From the NCBI GenBank assembly GCA_948144175.1, contig CANXME010002314.1, forward strand, positions 62,001 to 126,000: a stretch of DNA of 64,000 nt, read 5' to 3'. The notes beneath the pieces are model-generated. The model was not told where the DNA came from. It searched no databases and saw only the letters and a program-made list of their open reading frames with translations. Positions 12,001 through 20,970 of the stretch are shown here, piece by piece (positions within the stretch are counted from its first letter, which is position 1; each line of letters opens with the position of its first letter). The stretch is from Closterium sp. NIES-65 (Eukaryota > Streptophyta > Zygnematophyceae > Desmidiales > Closteriaceae). The position numbers and the translations under genes were made by a program.

Positions 12001-15000
12001 GAAGAGCGGGGGTGGGGGGAGGGACGGAGTGCGGTAGGGGAAGAGGCGGTAGTAGGGTACCGACTCGTCGAACGTGACGTCCTGGGAGGACAGAACACGT
12101 CGAGAGGTGGGGTGGTAAAACTGCCACCCAGGGGCGTCGGGGGGGAACCCGAGGAAGACGCAGGGAGAAGCACGAGGGGACAGCTTGTCTGCAGACAGGT
12201 CGCGAACAAACGCCCGAGATCCCCAGACCCGGAACGCCGACGCATCGCCAACCTTCCCCGTCCACAACAGAGCTGGGGAGGTCTCCGGTCGAGAGACCCT
12301 GGGGTGGAGGTTGATCTGGTGCGCAGCGTACCTGACCGCAAACGGCCACAGAAAATGGGGAGCAGCCGCATGCATCATGGACGTACGAGCGACGTCCATG
12401 ACCATGCCAATGCGGCGCTCAGCGATCCCATTCTGCTGTGGTGAGTCCGGAAGCGTGAAGGTCTGACGGATGCCTCGCACACGACAGTAGGCACTCAGGA
12501 GGGCAGAGGAGAACTCTCTGCCTCTGTCCGAGTGCAGACGCAAGACAGGGAAGTCAGAGCCAAAGCTTCTCCGAAGCTGAAGACGAGCTGCGCGGATCCA
12601 GTCGATCAACACCTGAGTGACCTCACCCTTGCTGCGCAAGGGGAAGACTGTGGTGTAACGCGAGTAGTCGTCAACCACCAGCAGGAAGTAGCGCTCCTGA
12701 CCCTGTCCACGGACGCGGGCTGGGCCCCACACGTCCATGTGAAGCGTCTGCAACGGGGCCTCTGTCGGAGGAAACTGGGAGGAGTGAGGGGCAGCACGCT
12801 GGCGCCCCTCGACACAGGGGACACAGGCAGGGCCAGGGCCCGGAGGAAGGGGAGGGAGGGACCGGGGAAGACCAGACACAAGGACCCGCGAGGCCATGCC
12901 TCTGAGCCGAAGCAGAGAGGGGTGGCCAAGGCGGTGGTGCCAGAGGAGGGTCTCGTGAGACAGACGACGACACGAACAAGGGGCAGACTCAGGACCAGAC
13001 CTGGACGCTGCAGCAAACACCTGACCAGACGAAGGGGCCCTACCAGACGCAGTACCTGGAGGAGAAGCAGTGGTCAGTGTGTACAGGCTCGACCCCGGCC
13101 GACGTGTAAACGTAGCCAGGTGGCGACCTGTATCCGCCTCCGTACAGTGGGTCACCCGCTGACGAGCAGGGGTGAACTGGTGGACACCTGCATCCTGGAG
13201 GTCAGCACCACTCACCAAGTTCGTCGAGAACGAGGGGAGGTAGAGACCAGTCAGGGTGCCAGAGGGGGCCGCCGGACACGGGAGGACAGTGGAGAAGCGA
13301 GACAGGACAGGCCCCCCAGAGGGGTCCGCCAGGGACACCGCAACAGGCCGACTCAGCGGCGTGAGAGTGGTGCGGTCCCTAAAGAAGGAGCGAGACGCTC
13401 CAGAGTCAAGGGTGAAGGTGTGAGAGGCCGAAGCCGACACAGTACCTGAGAGGGCGGACTCACCAGTACCTGAAAGCACAGACGCACTGGCACCTAGAGC
13501 AGCAGCCTCACTAGTACCTGACGCGGCAGTACCAATGCCCGGGTCGGGCGGGAAACACCGGTAACAGTCATCCTCATCACTACCAGTCACAGCATACATA
13601 GCAGAGAGAATAGCATCAAAATCAAGATCATAAATAGCTACACCAGCCCTAGACAGCTCTCCCCAGCGGGGGATCTCAGCGGCCTCCGGAAACTGCTGAC
13701 GCCAGGCGTCGGTCAGGCGGCCAAAGCAGCGACGGGCTGTGTGGGGGCCTCCACACCTCTCCCCTGCACGGTCACCAGTGCGAAGAACGTAGGGGCAGGG
13801 ACCAAGCGCACCACCGCGCTGACGCTGCAAGTACCACTCACGGAGCTGCTGAGGGCCGGGGACGGTGCGAGAGCGCTGCTGCTGCTGCGGCTGCTGCTGC
13901 GGCTGCTGCTGCTGCTGCTGCTGGCGCTGACCACCCCCAGAGCTGCTCCGCTGGGACGAGCCACTCCGACCCCCTCCTCCACCGCCACCCCCGCCTCCAC
14001 CGCCACCCCCGTCGCCACCGCCACCTCCCCCACCAGGACCGTCGCTCCCACCGCTCCCACCGCCTCCTCCGCTACCACCTCCGCCGCCACCTCCGCCTCC
14101 ACCGCCGCCACTACTACCTCCACTCCCGCCACCACCCCCCCCGCCACCCCCACTCCCCCCTCCACCCCCACCGCCTCCTCCACCGCCCCCTCTGGCTCCA
14201 CCCGCTCCCTTGCCCCCCTTGCCTTTGCCAGTGCGGCGTCTGCCACTGGGGGCAGACGCCGCGCCGACCGACTCAAAACCAACGAGGTCGGCCGCAGCGG
14301 CAGAGGCGACAGAGGGCAGCAGGGGGGAGGGACCACACCCCTCAAAGATGGGGGTGCGAGGGTCACCCCGAGAGGCCCCTACAGCGACAATACTCTTCTC
14401 AGCCGCTAGCAGGGACTCCTCAAGGAGGTCGACAGTGAGAGTGGTGGGACAGACAGAGAGAAACTGGTCCCTAACGACACGAAGGGACTCAGGGAGACGG
14501 GTGACGAGAAAGTAGAGAGTGATGTACATGGGAGGAGGGTTCGCAGCGCGGAACTCAGCAGGAAGGGCAGCGCGGTAGCGGGTGTCACTAGTGCGGAGGT
14601 GGGTAACGAGGTCAGCGACAGTGGGAAAGGAAGCGAGGTCAGGGAAGAGAAACGGTAGCATGAGGCGGCTAAGGGTAGCGGAGGAAGGGGAGGAGTAGCG
14701 CGCAACTACAGCGTCGTACAAGGCCTGAGCGGTCTTGCACTGACTAAAGTGGGCACGCTCAGAGGAAGGGAGGTGGCGACGCACAGCAAGACGTGCAGCA
14801 GCATCGCGGGTCGCCCACTTGGAGCGAACGGCAGAGTCAGCATCAGCAGGCGGGGCAGGGACAGCGCCAGAGACAAAGTCAAAGAGAGAGACCTCATCTA
14901 CCGCATCACACAGTAAGTACAGCTGCAGGTCCTCGATCCAGACGGCAAAGTCAATGGCCCTCCCCTCAGCGTCAAAAGTGAGAACATTGGGGGTGGCCAT

Positions 15001-15339
15001 GGCAGCAGCTGAAAGTCTCACCGGGATGGGAGAGTCGGGTAGGTCAGCAGCAGGCGGCTCGGGCTGCTCGGGCGGCTCGGGCGGCTCGGGCGGCTCGGGC
15101 GACTCGGGCGGCTCGGGCGGCTCGGGCGGCTCGGGCGGCTCAGGTACCGGGCGGCTCGGCTGCTGCTGGGCGGCTCGGCTGCTGCTGGGCGGTTCGGCTG
15201 CTGCTGGGCGGCTCGGCTGCTGCTGGGCGGCTCGGCTGCTGCTGGGCGGCTCGGCTGCTGCTGGGCGGCTCGGCTGCTGTTGGGCGGCTCGGCTGCTGCT
15301 GGGCGGCTCGGCTGCAGTGTAGTGGCGGGGCCGGGACAA
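9028..15339 (-). CDS. COP1 gag-pol polyprotein (2103 codons, copia order)
   Basis: A single open frame encoding a copia polyprotein. Order: an N-terminal tandem Pro/Ala/Ser/Gln repeat, a Gag region, a long Gly-rich tract, a Cys/His-rich patch, an aspartic protease (LDSGAS), a GAG-pre-integrase segment (WHHRLGHP), an integrase core, a Gly/Ala/Glu/Pro repeat linker, an RVT_2-type reverse transcriptase (YVDD) and a C-terminal RNase H. The order integrase before reverse transcriptase defines Ty1/copia. Both low-complexity tracts are longer than usual for the family. The products act in virus-like particles during RNA-mediated copying. Codon use is strongly GC-ending. Confidence 0.93.
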   Translation of the reverse strand: MSRPRHYTAAEPPSSSRAAQQQPSRPAAAEPPSSSRAAQQQPSRPAAAEPPSSSRAAQQQPSRPVPEPPEPPEPPEPPESPEPPEPPEPPEQPEPPAADLPDSPIPVRLSAAAMATPNVLTFDAEGRAIDFAVWIEDLQLYLLCDAVDEVSLFDFVSGAVPAPPADADSAVRSKWATRDAAARLAVRRHLPSSERAHFSQCKTAQALYDAVVARYSSPSSATLSRLMLPFLFPDLASFPTVADLVTHLRTSDTRYRAALPAEFRAANPPPMYITLYFLVTRLPESLRVVRDQFLSVCPTTLTVDLLEESLLAAEKSIVAVGASRGDPRTPIFEGCGPSPLLPSVASAAAADLVGFESVGAASAPSGRRRTGKGKGGKGAGGARGGGGGGGGGGGGSGGGGGGGGGSGGSSGGGGGGGGGGGGSGGGGGSGGSDGPGGGGGGGDGGGGGGGGGGGGGGRSGSSQRSSSGGGQRQQQQQQQPQQQPQQQQRSRTVPGPQQLREWYLQRQRGGALGPCPYVLRTGDRAGERCGGPHTARRCFGRLTDAWRQQFPEAAEIPRWGELSRAGVAIYDLDFDAILSAMYAVTGSDEDDCYRCFPPDPGIGTAASGTSEAAALGASASVLSGTGESALSGTVSASASHTFTLDSGASRSFFRDRTTLTPLSRPVAVSLADPSGGPVLSRFSTVLPCPAAPSGTLTGLYLPSFSTNLVSGADLQDAGVHQFTPARQRVTHCTEADTGRHLATFTRRPGSSLYTLTTASPPGTASGRAPSSGQVFAAASRSGPESAPCSCRRLSHETLLWHHRLGHPSLLRLRGMASRVLVSGLPRSLPPLPPGPGPACVPCVEGRQRAAPHSSQFPPTEAPLQTLHMDVWGPARVRGQGQERYFLLVVDDYSRYTTVFPLRSKGEVTQVLIDWIRAARLQLRRSFGSDFPVLRLHSDRGREFSSALLSAYCRVRGIRQTFTLPDSPQQNGIAERRIGMVMDVARTSMMHAAAPHFLWPFAVRYAAHQINLHPRVSRPETSPALLWTGKVGDASAFRVWGSRAFVRDLSADKLSPRASPCVFLGFPPDAPGWQFYHPTSRRVLSSQDVTFDESVPYYRLFPYRTPSLPPPPLFLVPGPPPVVPLPPQGPAPSGVSQVDAVEPVEVTGDSGAAAGAEPGGAESRGAEPGGAEPGGAESGGAGPGGAEPGGAVPGGAEPGGAVPGGAVSGGTEPGGAEPGGAEPGGAEPGGAVPGGASSRREPLSPQELREWFARRWRRAAGASGSSAAEGAAATRPGGARPVGAGAAGSEGSPGAGPAEDVGAEPAVGGPTDGAPGAAAGGSGASGGSAGGAAGVGAPAGAAGSVPAVSGVAARSRPYFVPLLEQVLGLAPPPPPLEGPQPVRSQPQLEPASPLPAPSPYAGPTGGLTERREPASRPASPVRTERASGRGWRQRPPPVPGTHRMSLRPSTAPLRAPLPSPPASSLPALADPESDSLRAASPTVTRLLATAVTDPSFESSAASALVTELVDFAARCRLDYAARLVAESESACPPSVGGECALGTDILEDRQEEFQCLAAASPRLASVLLAPEGDPDALDIPTPRSYAEAVEGPYSSQWQAAMDAEMASWKSTGTYVDAVPPPGANIVSGMWIFRVKRPPGSPPVFKARYVARGFSQRQGVDYFQTFSPTPKMTTLRVLLHIAAQRDYELHSLDFSTAFLQGSLHEEIWLRRPPGFTGTFPPGTQWSLRRPVYGLRQAPREWHDTLRTTLAALGFAPSTADPSLFLRTDTSLPPFYILVYVDDLVFATADTAGLAYVKSELLKRHTCTDLGELRSYLGLQITRDRARRTITLTQSHMVQQVLQRFGFTYSSPQATPLPTRHSLSALPSDESVESSGPYAELVGCLMYLMTCTRPDLAYPLSILARYVAPGRHRPEHMAAAKRVLRYLCSTSGMGLVLGGRSPVVLTGHADTSWADDQATQRSSQGYTFSLGSGSVSWRSTRSSSVLGSSCEAEIYAGAMAAQELRWLTYLLSDLGELPRSPPVLYVDNKAMLALCREQRLEHRTKHIALRYFLARELQQRGQLRLAYVASEANTADVFTKALAPCDHQRFCTQLGLVPVLPHLLSS

Positions 15340-16055
15340 GGGACGGCGGGGCCGTCAGGGTGCAGCGGTGGGGCCGAGACAGGGGACGGCGGGGCCGTCA
15401 GGGTGCAGTGGCGGAGCCGGGACAGGCGCAGTGGCGGGGCCGCAGGGTGCAGCGGCGGGCCGTCAGGATGCAGCGGAGGGCCGCTGGAAGCACCCGCGGC
15501 TGAGCAGGCTGCGGGGCCGCGTCGTAGGAGGCGGCAGGGCCGCGGCTGAGCAGGCGGCAGAGGCCGCGTCGTAGAGGGCGGCGGGGCCGCGGCTGAGCAG
15601 GCGGCGGAGGCCGCGTCGTAGCGGGCGGCGGGGTCGCGGCTGAGCAGGCGGCGGAGGCCGCGGCGTCTGCAGGCGGCGGAGGCCGCGTCGTAGAGGGCGG
15701 CGGGGCCGCGGCTGAGCAGGCGGCGGGGCCGCGTCTTAGCAGGCGGCGGGGCCGCGTCTTAGCAGGCGGCGGGGCCGCGTCTTAGCAGGCGGCGGGGCCG
15801 CGTCCGAGTAGGCGGCGGGGCCGCGACTGGGTGGCGGGGCCGCGTCTTAGTGGCGGGGCCGCGACTTAGTGGCGGGGCCGCGACGTAAGGGCGGGGCCGC
15901 GACGTAAGGGCGGGGCCGCGACTGGACGGCGGGGCCGCGAACGAAGGGCGGCGGGGCCGCAGGGGAAGGGCGACTCGGGGGGGTCGCTAAAAAAAGGATC
16001 GCGCGCCTCGGGGCGCGCTTCGGTGGGCCCTAGGCGAAGTTCCCACAGGGAACCC
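15340..16055. repeat. COP1 GC-rich leader with degenerate short tandem repeats
   Basis: Between the primer-binding site and the gag start lie about 715 bp built from variants of GGCGGCGGGGCCGCG(A/T)C units, with interspersed TTAGCA or TGAGCA spacers. I see no coding potential that matches Gag here. It probably forms the untranslated leader; packaging or translation roles are speculation. Confidence 0.75.
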
Positions 16056-16067
16056 GCTCTGATACCA
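16056..16067 (-). other. COP1 primer-binding site
   Basis: The minus strand reads TGGTATCAGAGC immediately after the 5' LTR with no spacer. It is complementary to the 3' end of plant-type initiator tRNA-Met, the usual copia primer. Confidence 0.85.
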
Positions 16068-16197
16068 TGTGAAAGGAATGAACAGGAATGAATTGACTAA
16101 GTCAGAGTTGGGTACAAATACAACCCTAGCAAACTGTACCCCATATGTGCTACCCCACTATAGCCTACAAACATGCATCAGCTATAATAATCTGACA
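16068..16197 (-). repeat. COP1 5' LTR (130 bp)
   Basis: Identical to 8694-8823 by eye, and followed on the right by the target duplication GCGAT at 16198-16202. Confidence 0.93.
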
Positions 16198-17257
16198 GCG
16201 ATAGGTCGAGCCCCCCCACCAGGTTTGGCCAGGGCAATGAGCCGTGAAGCTGTCAGTAGGTCCGACACCGGTGCTGGAAGGTTGCCCCCCAAAATGGTGT
16301 TAACCAAGGCGTGCAGATGGGTGCTAACTCGTCCATTCGTGATTGCCGCGTCGCGCATGTGTTCGAATGTCGTTCCCGAAGGCCCGGCACCGATCCCATT
16401 TTCACACCTCCCCAACAGTTTGGCAAAGTCAGCCTGGGTGATGGACAATTTTGACTCAGGCGAGGGTGGCCACGTCGTCTCCCCTGATTCGGCTGGCGGG
16501 TGTTTCTGTCGAAGCTCCACCAGAATTTCCGGAGTTGGGGTGCAGACTGGCGTTGACTCCAACGCCAGCACAGCGCGTCGCAGGCTACCCCGTTTCGCCA
16601 GGCCCTCGGCTCGGCTGATGACCCCGGTTGCGTCGGGCTGGTGACGTGGAGGCGTGGGAGTGTTGACTGCTTCGATCGCATCCTGGTACAGTTGACCCCA
16701 CTCGCCACGTTGGAAGGCTCGGAGCCGGGCCTTGATCTGGGGCCAGTTTGGTTTCCGTGGCGAGGTCTGGCGAAGCGTCAGACGTGGCAGAAATAGGAGT
16801 AGGCGCCAACCTGCCTCTCCTTCCGGGTTTCGTGACAGGTTGAGTAACGGGGTTAGCAGCGCCAGCGAAAACAACTGGCACAAATTGGGCGGTAACCGCC
16901 TTGCCAGGGATGGTTGTCGACTATCGCAGAGGGCTGGGATATCCCAGTTCTCGACGCCAGCGAACAGATCTGCTCGCGTCGCCAACTCCTCTGGCGTAAA
17001 ATAGCGCGGGGGATTGGGATTGTCTCGCACCGATGCCGCTGCCATCGCGGCCCGATTTCTCCCGGTGCGGCCTGGCCTCCCTTGTGATGGTGCGGTTGGA
17101 ATTTCGCCCGTACGATTGCCATCGAACGGTCCAGCCGCGGTGGTCCTTCCCTCTCCTAAGGACCGCCTTGGTCTCGCTCCCGTCCTTCTCCCATTCTCCT
17201 CTACCCCTTCCTCTGCTTCTGTCCCTTCGTCCTCACTCAATGGGGTTGGCTTTTCTC

Positions 17258-17265
17258 TATAAGAG
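17258..17265 (+). promoter_or_regulatory. Plus-strand TATA box ahead of the L2 antisense ORF
   Basis: TATAAGAG on the plus strand, 141 bp upstream of the conserved antisense start codon at 17399. The same spacing occurs in L4, with similar boxes in L5 and L7. A promoter role is inferred. Confidence 0.5.
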
Positions 17266-17398
17266 GGGTCAATTTCTTCTTCGTCATTAAGTAGCCTAGT
17301 TAAAGCCCTTCTGGCCTCCCTCTGATAGCCATTCTCTGGCCCCCCTCCTCGACCGCTAACTGCTGCTCGCCCATCGCCTCGTGCTCCCTGTCCTCGCG

Positions 17399-18835
17399 AT
17401 GGTGATTGCTGGTGTGACCGATTATTCGCCAATGCGCGCTGGCGCTGCGTCGGTTGTACTCGAAAGGCCGTCGTCTGCCTCAGGAGCGAGGACCAAGGCG
17501 ACGGGCTCCCCGCCGCTGTCTGTTCCGTCGCCCGGCCTAGTAGCCGCTGAAAAGACTCCTCCCCTCGAATCCGCACGTCCTCTTGTCGTGAACGGGGTTG
17601 AGCCGTCTGCGCCGATGGTTGCTCCTCCCGCTCCGCCTGTCGCGCCCGCTCCGCCTGTTCTCCCTGTTCCTGCCGTGCCGCTGGCGGCATCTGCTCCTGC
17701 CGGAGAGGTCGCCGCTCATCCTGTCCCTGTGCCTAGCGTTCCAGCTGCACCTGCCGGTGCTGTCCCCGGCGTGCCGGCGCTGGCGTCTGCTTCTTCGTCG
17801 CTTGCGGTGTCCACCACCACTGGCGGCCCGCCCTCGGTGGTTGCTCTTCCGAGCGCGGATCAGTCTCCTCCCGTTCCACCGCCGGCGGCTCCGGTTGTTC
17901 CGCCGTCTCATCCCCCGTCCCCTGACCGCCGCTTGTCCCGGCCCCATTCTCCAGCGCCCCAGCAGGAGCGCGAGACGTCTCGGCGCCGGCGGAACTCCCC
18001 CCGGCGCTACCAGCAGCAGGCCCAGTGGCCAACGCATCCAGGTGGCAGTGGGGGATGGCGGGGCCCCCCGGGGCGCGGTGGAGGCGGGTGGTATCGGCCG
18101 CCAGTGACGCTGGCGGACCTCCAGCGCGAGGTGTCGCGGGAGGTGTCGCGCGCCGTACGTCAGGGGAGGGCAGCGCCGAGCCAGAGCAGTTCGCGGCAGG
18201 CTGCTCCGGAGCCCGTTGCTCCTAGTTCGCCTGTGCATCCTGTAGCCCCTCCGCCGGCTGTTGCTCCTCTTCCTCTTGTCCCTGCCCCGTCCGTTCCTTC
18301 TCCTTCTGTTGCGGCGCCGGCGACCGGCTCCCGCCTGCATCTGCCACCTGTTCCGCCTGTCGCAGGGGTAGAGTTCGTGGCGGCGGGTAGTGGCGCGGCT
18401 GCGGCTCCGTACGCAGCTGATGAGTCCCTCCGGTTCCTGGCGGCGGCTCTGCTGCCTCCGCAGACGCGCGTTCCTGAGACAACGCTTGGTCAGCTTCACC
18501 GTCTCGCGGAGAGCCTGCATGCTCTGCTTCTGATTCAAGTGCTTGCGCACTCGTCTCTCCCTGCTGTCCCGCCCGAGTCCTTTTGCAGCCACCTGCGTGA
18601 CCCGTGCCTCGACGCAGCTGACCAGCTCGCGGAGCTGCTGGCGCCCGTGCTGGCTGCGCCCGCGGAGGGAGGCGCTGCTGCCGCGGGACAGCTTGGTGAG
18701 GCTGTCCGTGCACTGCGGCGATACTTGCACGCAGGATCCGGAGCCGCGGCGATCGGCGCAAGCACGCTTGTGGTCCGGGAGCTGTGGCGCTCCCTGACGG
18801 GCATCCTCCATGCCCTTGGAGCTCACCGCATGTAG
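17399..18835 (+). CDS. L2 antisense ORF: candidate ORF1-like nucleic-acid-binding protein
   Basis: A 478-codon plus-strand frame, opposite the 5' part of the LINE sense ORF. I chose ATG 17399 (MVIAG) because L4 and L7 begin the same way; the frame is open six codons further upstream. Parts: a Pro/Ala/Val-rich first ~180 residues; a Ser/Arg segment (SRRRRNSPRRY); an RGG-like stretch (RGPPGRGGGG); a short helix (DLQREVSREVSRAV); and a C-terminal ~120-residue helical domain ending ILHALGAHRM. The frame is intact although the opposite sense frame carries two nonsense codons here. I recognise no known family. Arg-rich and RGG-like motifs suggest RNA or DNA binding, as in LINE ORF1 proteins; this is an inference. 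Confidence 0.65.
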   Translation: MVIAGVTDYSPMRAGAASVVLERPSSASGARTKATGSPPLSVPSPGLVAAEKTPPLESARPLVVNGVEPSAPMVAPPAPPVAPAPPVLPVPAVPLAASAPAGEVAAHPVPVPSVPAAPAGAVPGVPALASASSSLAVSTTTGGPPSVVALPSADQSPPVPPPAAPVVPPSHPPSPDRRLSRPHSPAPQQERETSRRRRNSPRRYQQQAQWPTHPGGSGGWRGPPGRGGGGWYRPPVTLADLQREVSREVSRAVRQGRAAPSQSSSRQAAPEPVAPSSPVHPVAPPPAVAPLPLVPAPSVPSPSVAAPATGSRLHLPPVPPVAGVEFVAAGSGAAAAPYAADESLRFLAAALLPPQTRVPETTLGQLHRLAESLHALLLIQVLAHSSLPAVPPESFCSHLRDPCLDAADQLAELLAPVLAAPAEGGAAAAGQLGEAVRALRRYLHAGSGAAAIGASTLVVRELWRSLTGILHALGAHRM

Positions 18836-18954
18836 GCGCGGGCTCCTGTAGCTCCATTTAGTGTACCACGCGGCTAGGCCGCGGTAGGTGGTGCCATTGG
18901 TGTAATGCTTCTTTGCTATTAATGGTTCCTTGCGTGAATGCTTGCCGTCCCCTT

Positions 18955-19013
18955 TACGCGCGGCCGAAGGCCGCGCCGTCGAGCGTCGGCCGCCGAAGGC
19001 GGCCGGCGCGAGC
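18955..19013 (-). other. GC-rich double hairpin at the L2 5' end
   Basis: Two perfect hairpins with CGAAG loops on the plus strand (CUUCG on the sense RNA): GCGCGGC/GCCGCGC and GGCCGC/GCGGCC. The outer pairing that L4 and L5 could form is degraded in this copy. Confidence 0.6.
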
Positions 19014-19102
19014 GCAAAAATCTCAGCCGCCAAACTAACAATGAGGAAATGGCCTTAGAAAGGCCTTAAGTAGGCTAGGGGCAGGGGGCAGATTCTCCTA
19101 AC
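19014..19102 (-). promoter_or_regulatory. Degenerate 5' module of L2
   Basis: This stretch matches the layout of the other 5' modules (an ACAATGAGG initiator-like motif, then AGGCCTT repeats), but the TATA box is not clear (CTTAAGG instead). It joins directly to the interrupted nuclease region of L3, with no GA tract between. Confidence 0.35.
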
Positions 19103-20970
19103 CCTGGGATCCCGTTTCTGAAGTACAGGGTCGGTAACTGTGACGTCCGTGACCTAGGTCTCGGCCGATTCTCTATCCTGAAAGGCTAGGTCCGCACGTT
19201 TGCGCATGATGGGCGGGGAGAAGACCAAGGTCTCGTGAAACGTGTTGAAGCCCGCCTCCCTTGCCATTCTGACCGCGGCATACACCAAGCTGTTGTGAGT
19301 CCGCACCACATCCCCACCTACTCCGCAGCGCAGCAGGTGATTAGCTAGGCTAGTGTCCAAGATGCTAGAGCCGTCCTTTTTGCACGGGCATGTCACTGTG
19401 ACAGGTAGGGACAGGCCAAGGCGGAAACCTAGAGCCATCGAGAACTGACTAGGGGATAATGTAAGGTCAGCTCTCGTCGGGACCGCTTGCAACCAGTCCC
19501 CCGCCCCCACCCCTCTCAGGCTAACAAGCCGCACCCCGTGCCCACACTCTGCTCCTGGCCTATTTACCACCGTGTCAGCGAGGAGCTCTGCTGCCCTCCT
19601 CGTGTTGATGTGACTGGACAAGGCTACTTGCAGGTTCCCTTGTCCCGCTGATCCCGTTCTGAAGGCATGCAGTACTGCTTGTGCCTCTACCGGGAGCGTA
19701 GACTCCAGTACCGCCACCGGGTTCACCCTGAGTGGATTGGGTGACCAATCATGGGACAAAAGCGTTGTTGCGCGGCTGAGAAGGTGCACCTCAGATAGGT
19801 GCATCTGTGAGAGCAGCTGCCGTGCCGCTGTGACCGAAGCGATGTATGCTGCTGGTGATTCCGAGATGGGGTCAACAATGCTCATGCCACCCAGTTGCAC
19901 AGGTAGAGTGGCCTGTCACCAGAGGAGGCTCCGGTTTAACTCTGAGGTAGGGATTCTCAGCTTGGCCGCTGCTAGTGAAGCTCCCACAAGTGATTCACTC
20001 CATTGCCTCCATTCGTCCCTTTGTAGAGCGTCACTCGGCGTTGTGCGGAGCAGATAAGAGATATGGCATGAGATGCTCCAGGAGAAGAGTAGTAGCGCAT
20101 GCTGCGGGTGCAGTTGGGCGATAAGAGGAACTGGGGCAGAGGCTTTGGTGAGCTCTGCGCGGACCTGTTGCGTGCAGTACTCCGTGGTCCCAAAAGGACT
20201 CCCTAACACTCTGATCCCCTCCCTATTCCTTACCAAGCCATGCGGTAGCTCCTCGTTCTCATCCTCTCCCAAAGACCGACCCCACGCAGCTGATTTCGCA
20301 ATGTTGCAACGCAGCCCGCACCTCCTTAATTCTGTGACGATTATGTCAAACGCTTGAAATGCGGCATCTCTGGGTCCACCGATTATGATGTCGTCAGCGT
20401 ACACAACAACTGCTGCTTCAGGCACGAGGGATTCCGTGCTTTGCAAGAACCTGCGAAGGGCTCAATGGCTGCTGCGAAGAGTAGTGGGCCGAGTGGGTCC
20501 CCCTTTCTGACCCCACGGGAAGAGACGATGTGGTCCGTTCCTAAACGCGGGTCTACAAGGAGACGCGAAGGCCCATCATAAAGCGTTCCGACCAGCGGCA
20601 GCAGTTGGTGAAGGTCCATTCGTGAGAGGGTGGTGAAGAAAGCCGCCTGCTCGACGCTATTAAATTCGTTCTCTACGTCGAGCTGCAGGGCGATGTGGTC
20701 GTCAGACACCGTGTGGATTATACATTCAGCGCCTCCCGGTACAGACACTCCGTACTGGACAGGGAGGAAGAATTCGCGTATCACAGTCACCAGCTTCTTT
20801 AGCGCCACCTTCCCCGCTACTCTGAGTAGTGCTTCACCGACGGCGATCGGTCAGACTCCGCCACCAAGCTTCTCTAGGGCGATTAAGCGGGACGGTAGGA
20901 TAAGATTACGAACCGCTTGCGTTTGTTTGCTGTTGAGTAAGCCACGGATTAGTTGCGTGAGCAGGAGTAG
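19103..20970 (-). pseudogene. L3 sense ORF, 3' part: RT palm to start of RLE
   Basis: Minus-strand remains of RT and the Cys/His region: LDVENEFNSVE, RKGDPLGPLLF, VVYADDIIIGG, then CPCKK ... NHLLRC and RADLAFQD. Several lesions are visible against L1: TGA replaces Arg after KLGGGV (about 20850), a frameshift lies near 20450 between FAAAIEPF and the YADD segment, a TGA is at 19916-19918 after SLLW, and a TAG replaces Trp in ESAETW near 19160. The Arg-to-TGA changes fit C-to-T decay at CpG. The sequence ends at about 19103 in the nuclease, so this copy is dead. Confidence 0.85.

Larger units (their letters stand above)
8694..16197 (-). mobile_element. COP1: Ty1/copia LTR retrotransposon, appears whole and young
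   Basis: A complete copia-type element on the minus strand. It has two 130-bp LTRs (8694-8823 and 16068-16197) that I read as identical, starting TG and ending CA. It is flanked by a 5-bp duplication (GCGAT). A tRNA-Met-type primer-binding site touches the 5' LTR. One long gag-pol frame follows a GC-rich leader. The order protease, integrase, reverse transcriptase, RNase H is that of Ty1/copia. Identical LTRs indicate a very recent insertion. It looks whole with no obvious breaks. It belongs to a different copia family from COP2-COP4, which have LTRs of about 1.09 kb. Confidence 0.93.
16198..18857 (-). pseudogene. L2 sense ORF, 5' part: N-terminal region up to the RT core
   Basis: Upstream half of the L2 sense frame. 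From 17690 downwards it is open and matches L4 closely (TPEELATRADLFAGVENWDIPALCDSRQPS, then LLLFLPRLTLRQ and PSGTTFEHMRD) until COP1 interrupts it. Further upstream the frame has TAG codons at 17733-17735 and 18222-18224. Both stops lie where the antisense ORF overlaps and leave that ORF open. A conserved sense-strand patch around RQWWxTP (near 17820) suggests that the real sense protein begins somewhere upstream of it, but I cannot assign its start. Matching L4 codons show these are point changes. Confidence 0.8.
6476..19102 (-). mobile_element. L2: type A RLE LINE interrupted by copia element COP1
   Basis: A nearly full-length type A LINE, very similar to L4. Its 3' end at 6476 directly follows a short CT run (6467-6475), and its 5' hairpins lie at 18955-19013. 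COP1 (8694-16197) split its RT region and duplicated GCGAT on each side (8689-8693 and 16198-16202). Apart from the insertion, the sense frame has nonsense codons at 7548-7550, 17733-17735 and 18222-18224. The antisense ORF on the opposite strand remains fully open. Confidence 0.9.

Noticed and set aside
13850-14200. Poly-Gly and poly-Gln coding tracts as a separate host gene
   Set aside because: They lie in frame inside the COP1 polyprotein between Gag and protease.
15580-15980. GC-rich repeat array as a CRISPR or satellite
   Set aside because: The units are short, degenerate and without unique spacers, and they are confined to the COP1 leader.
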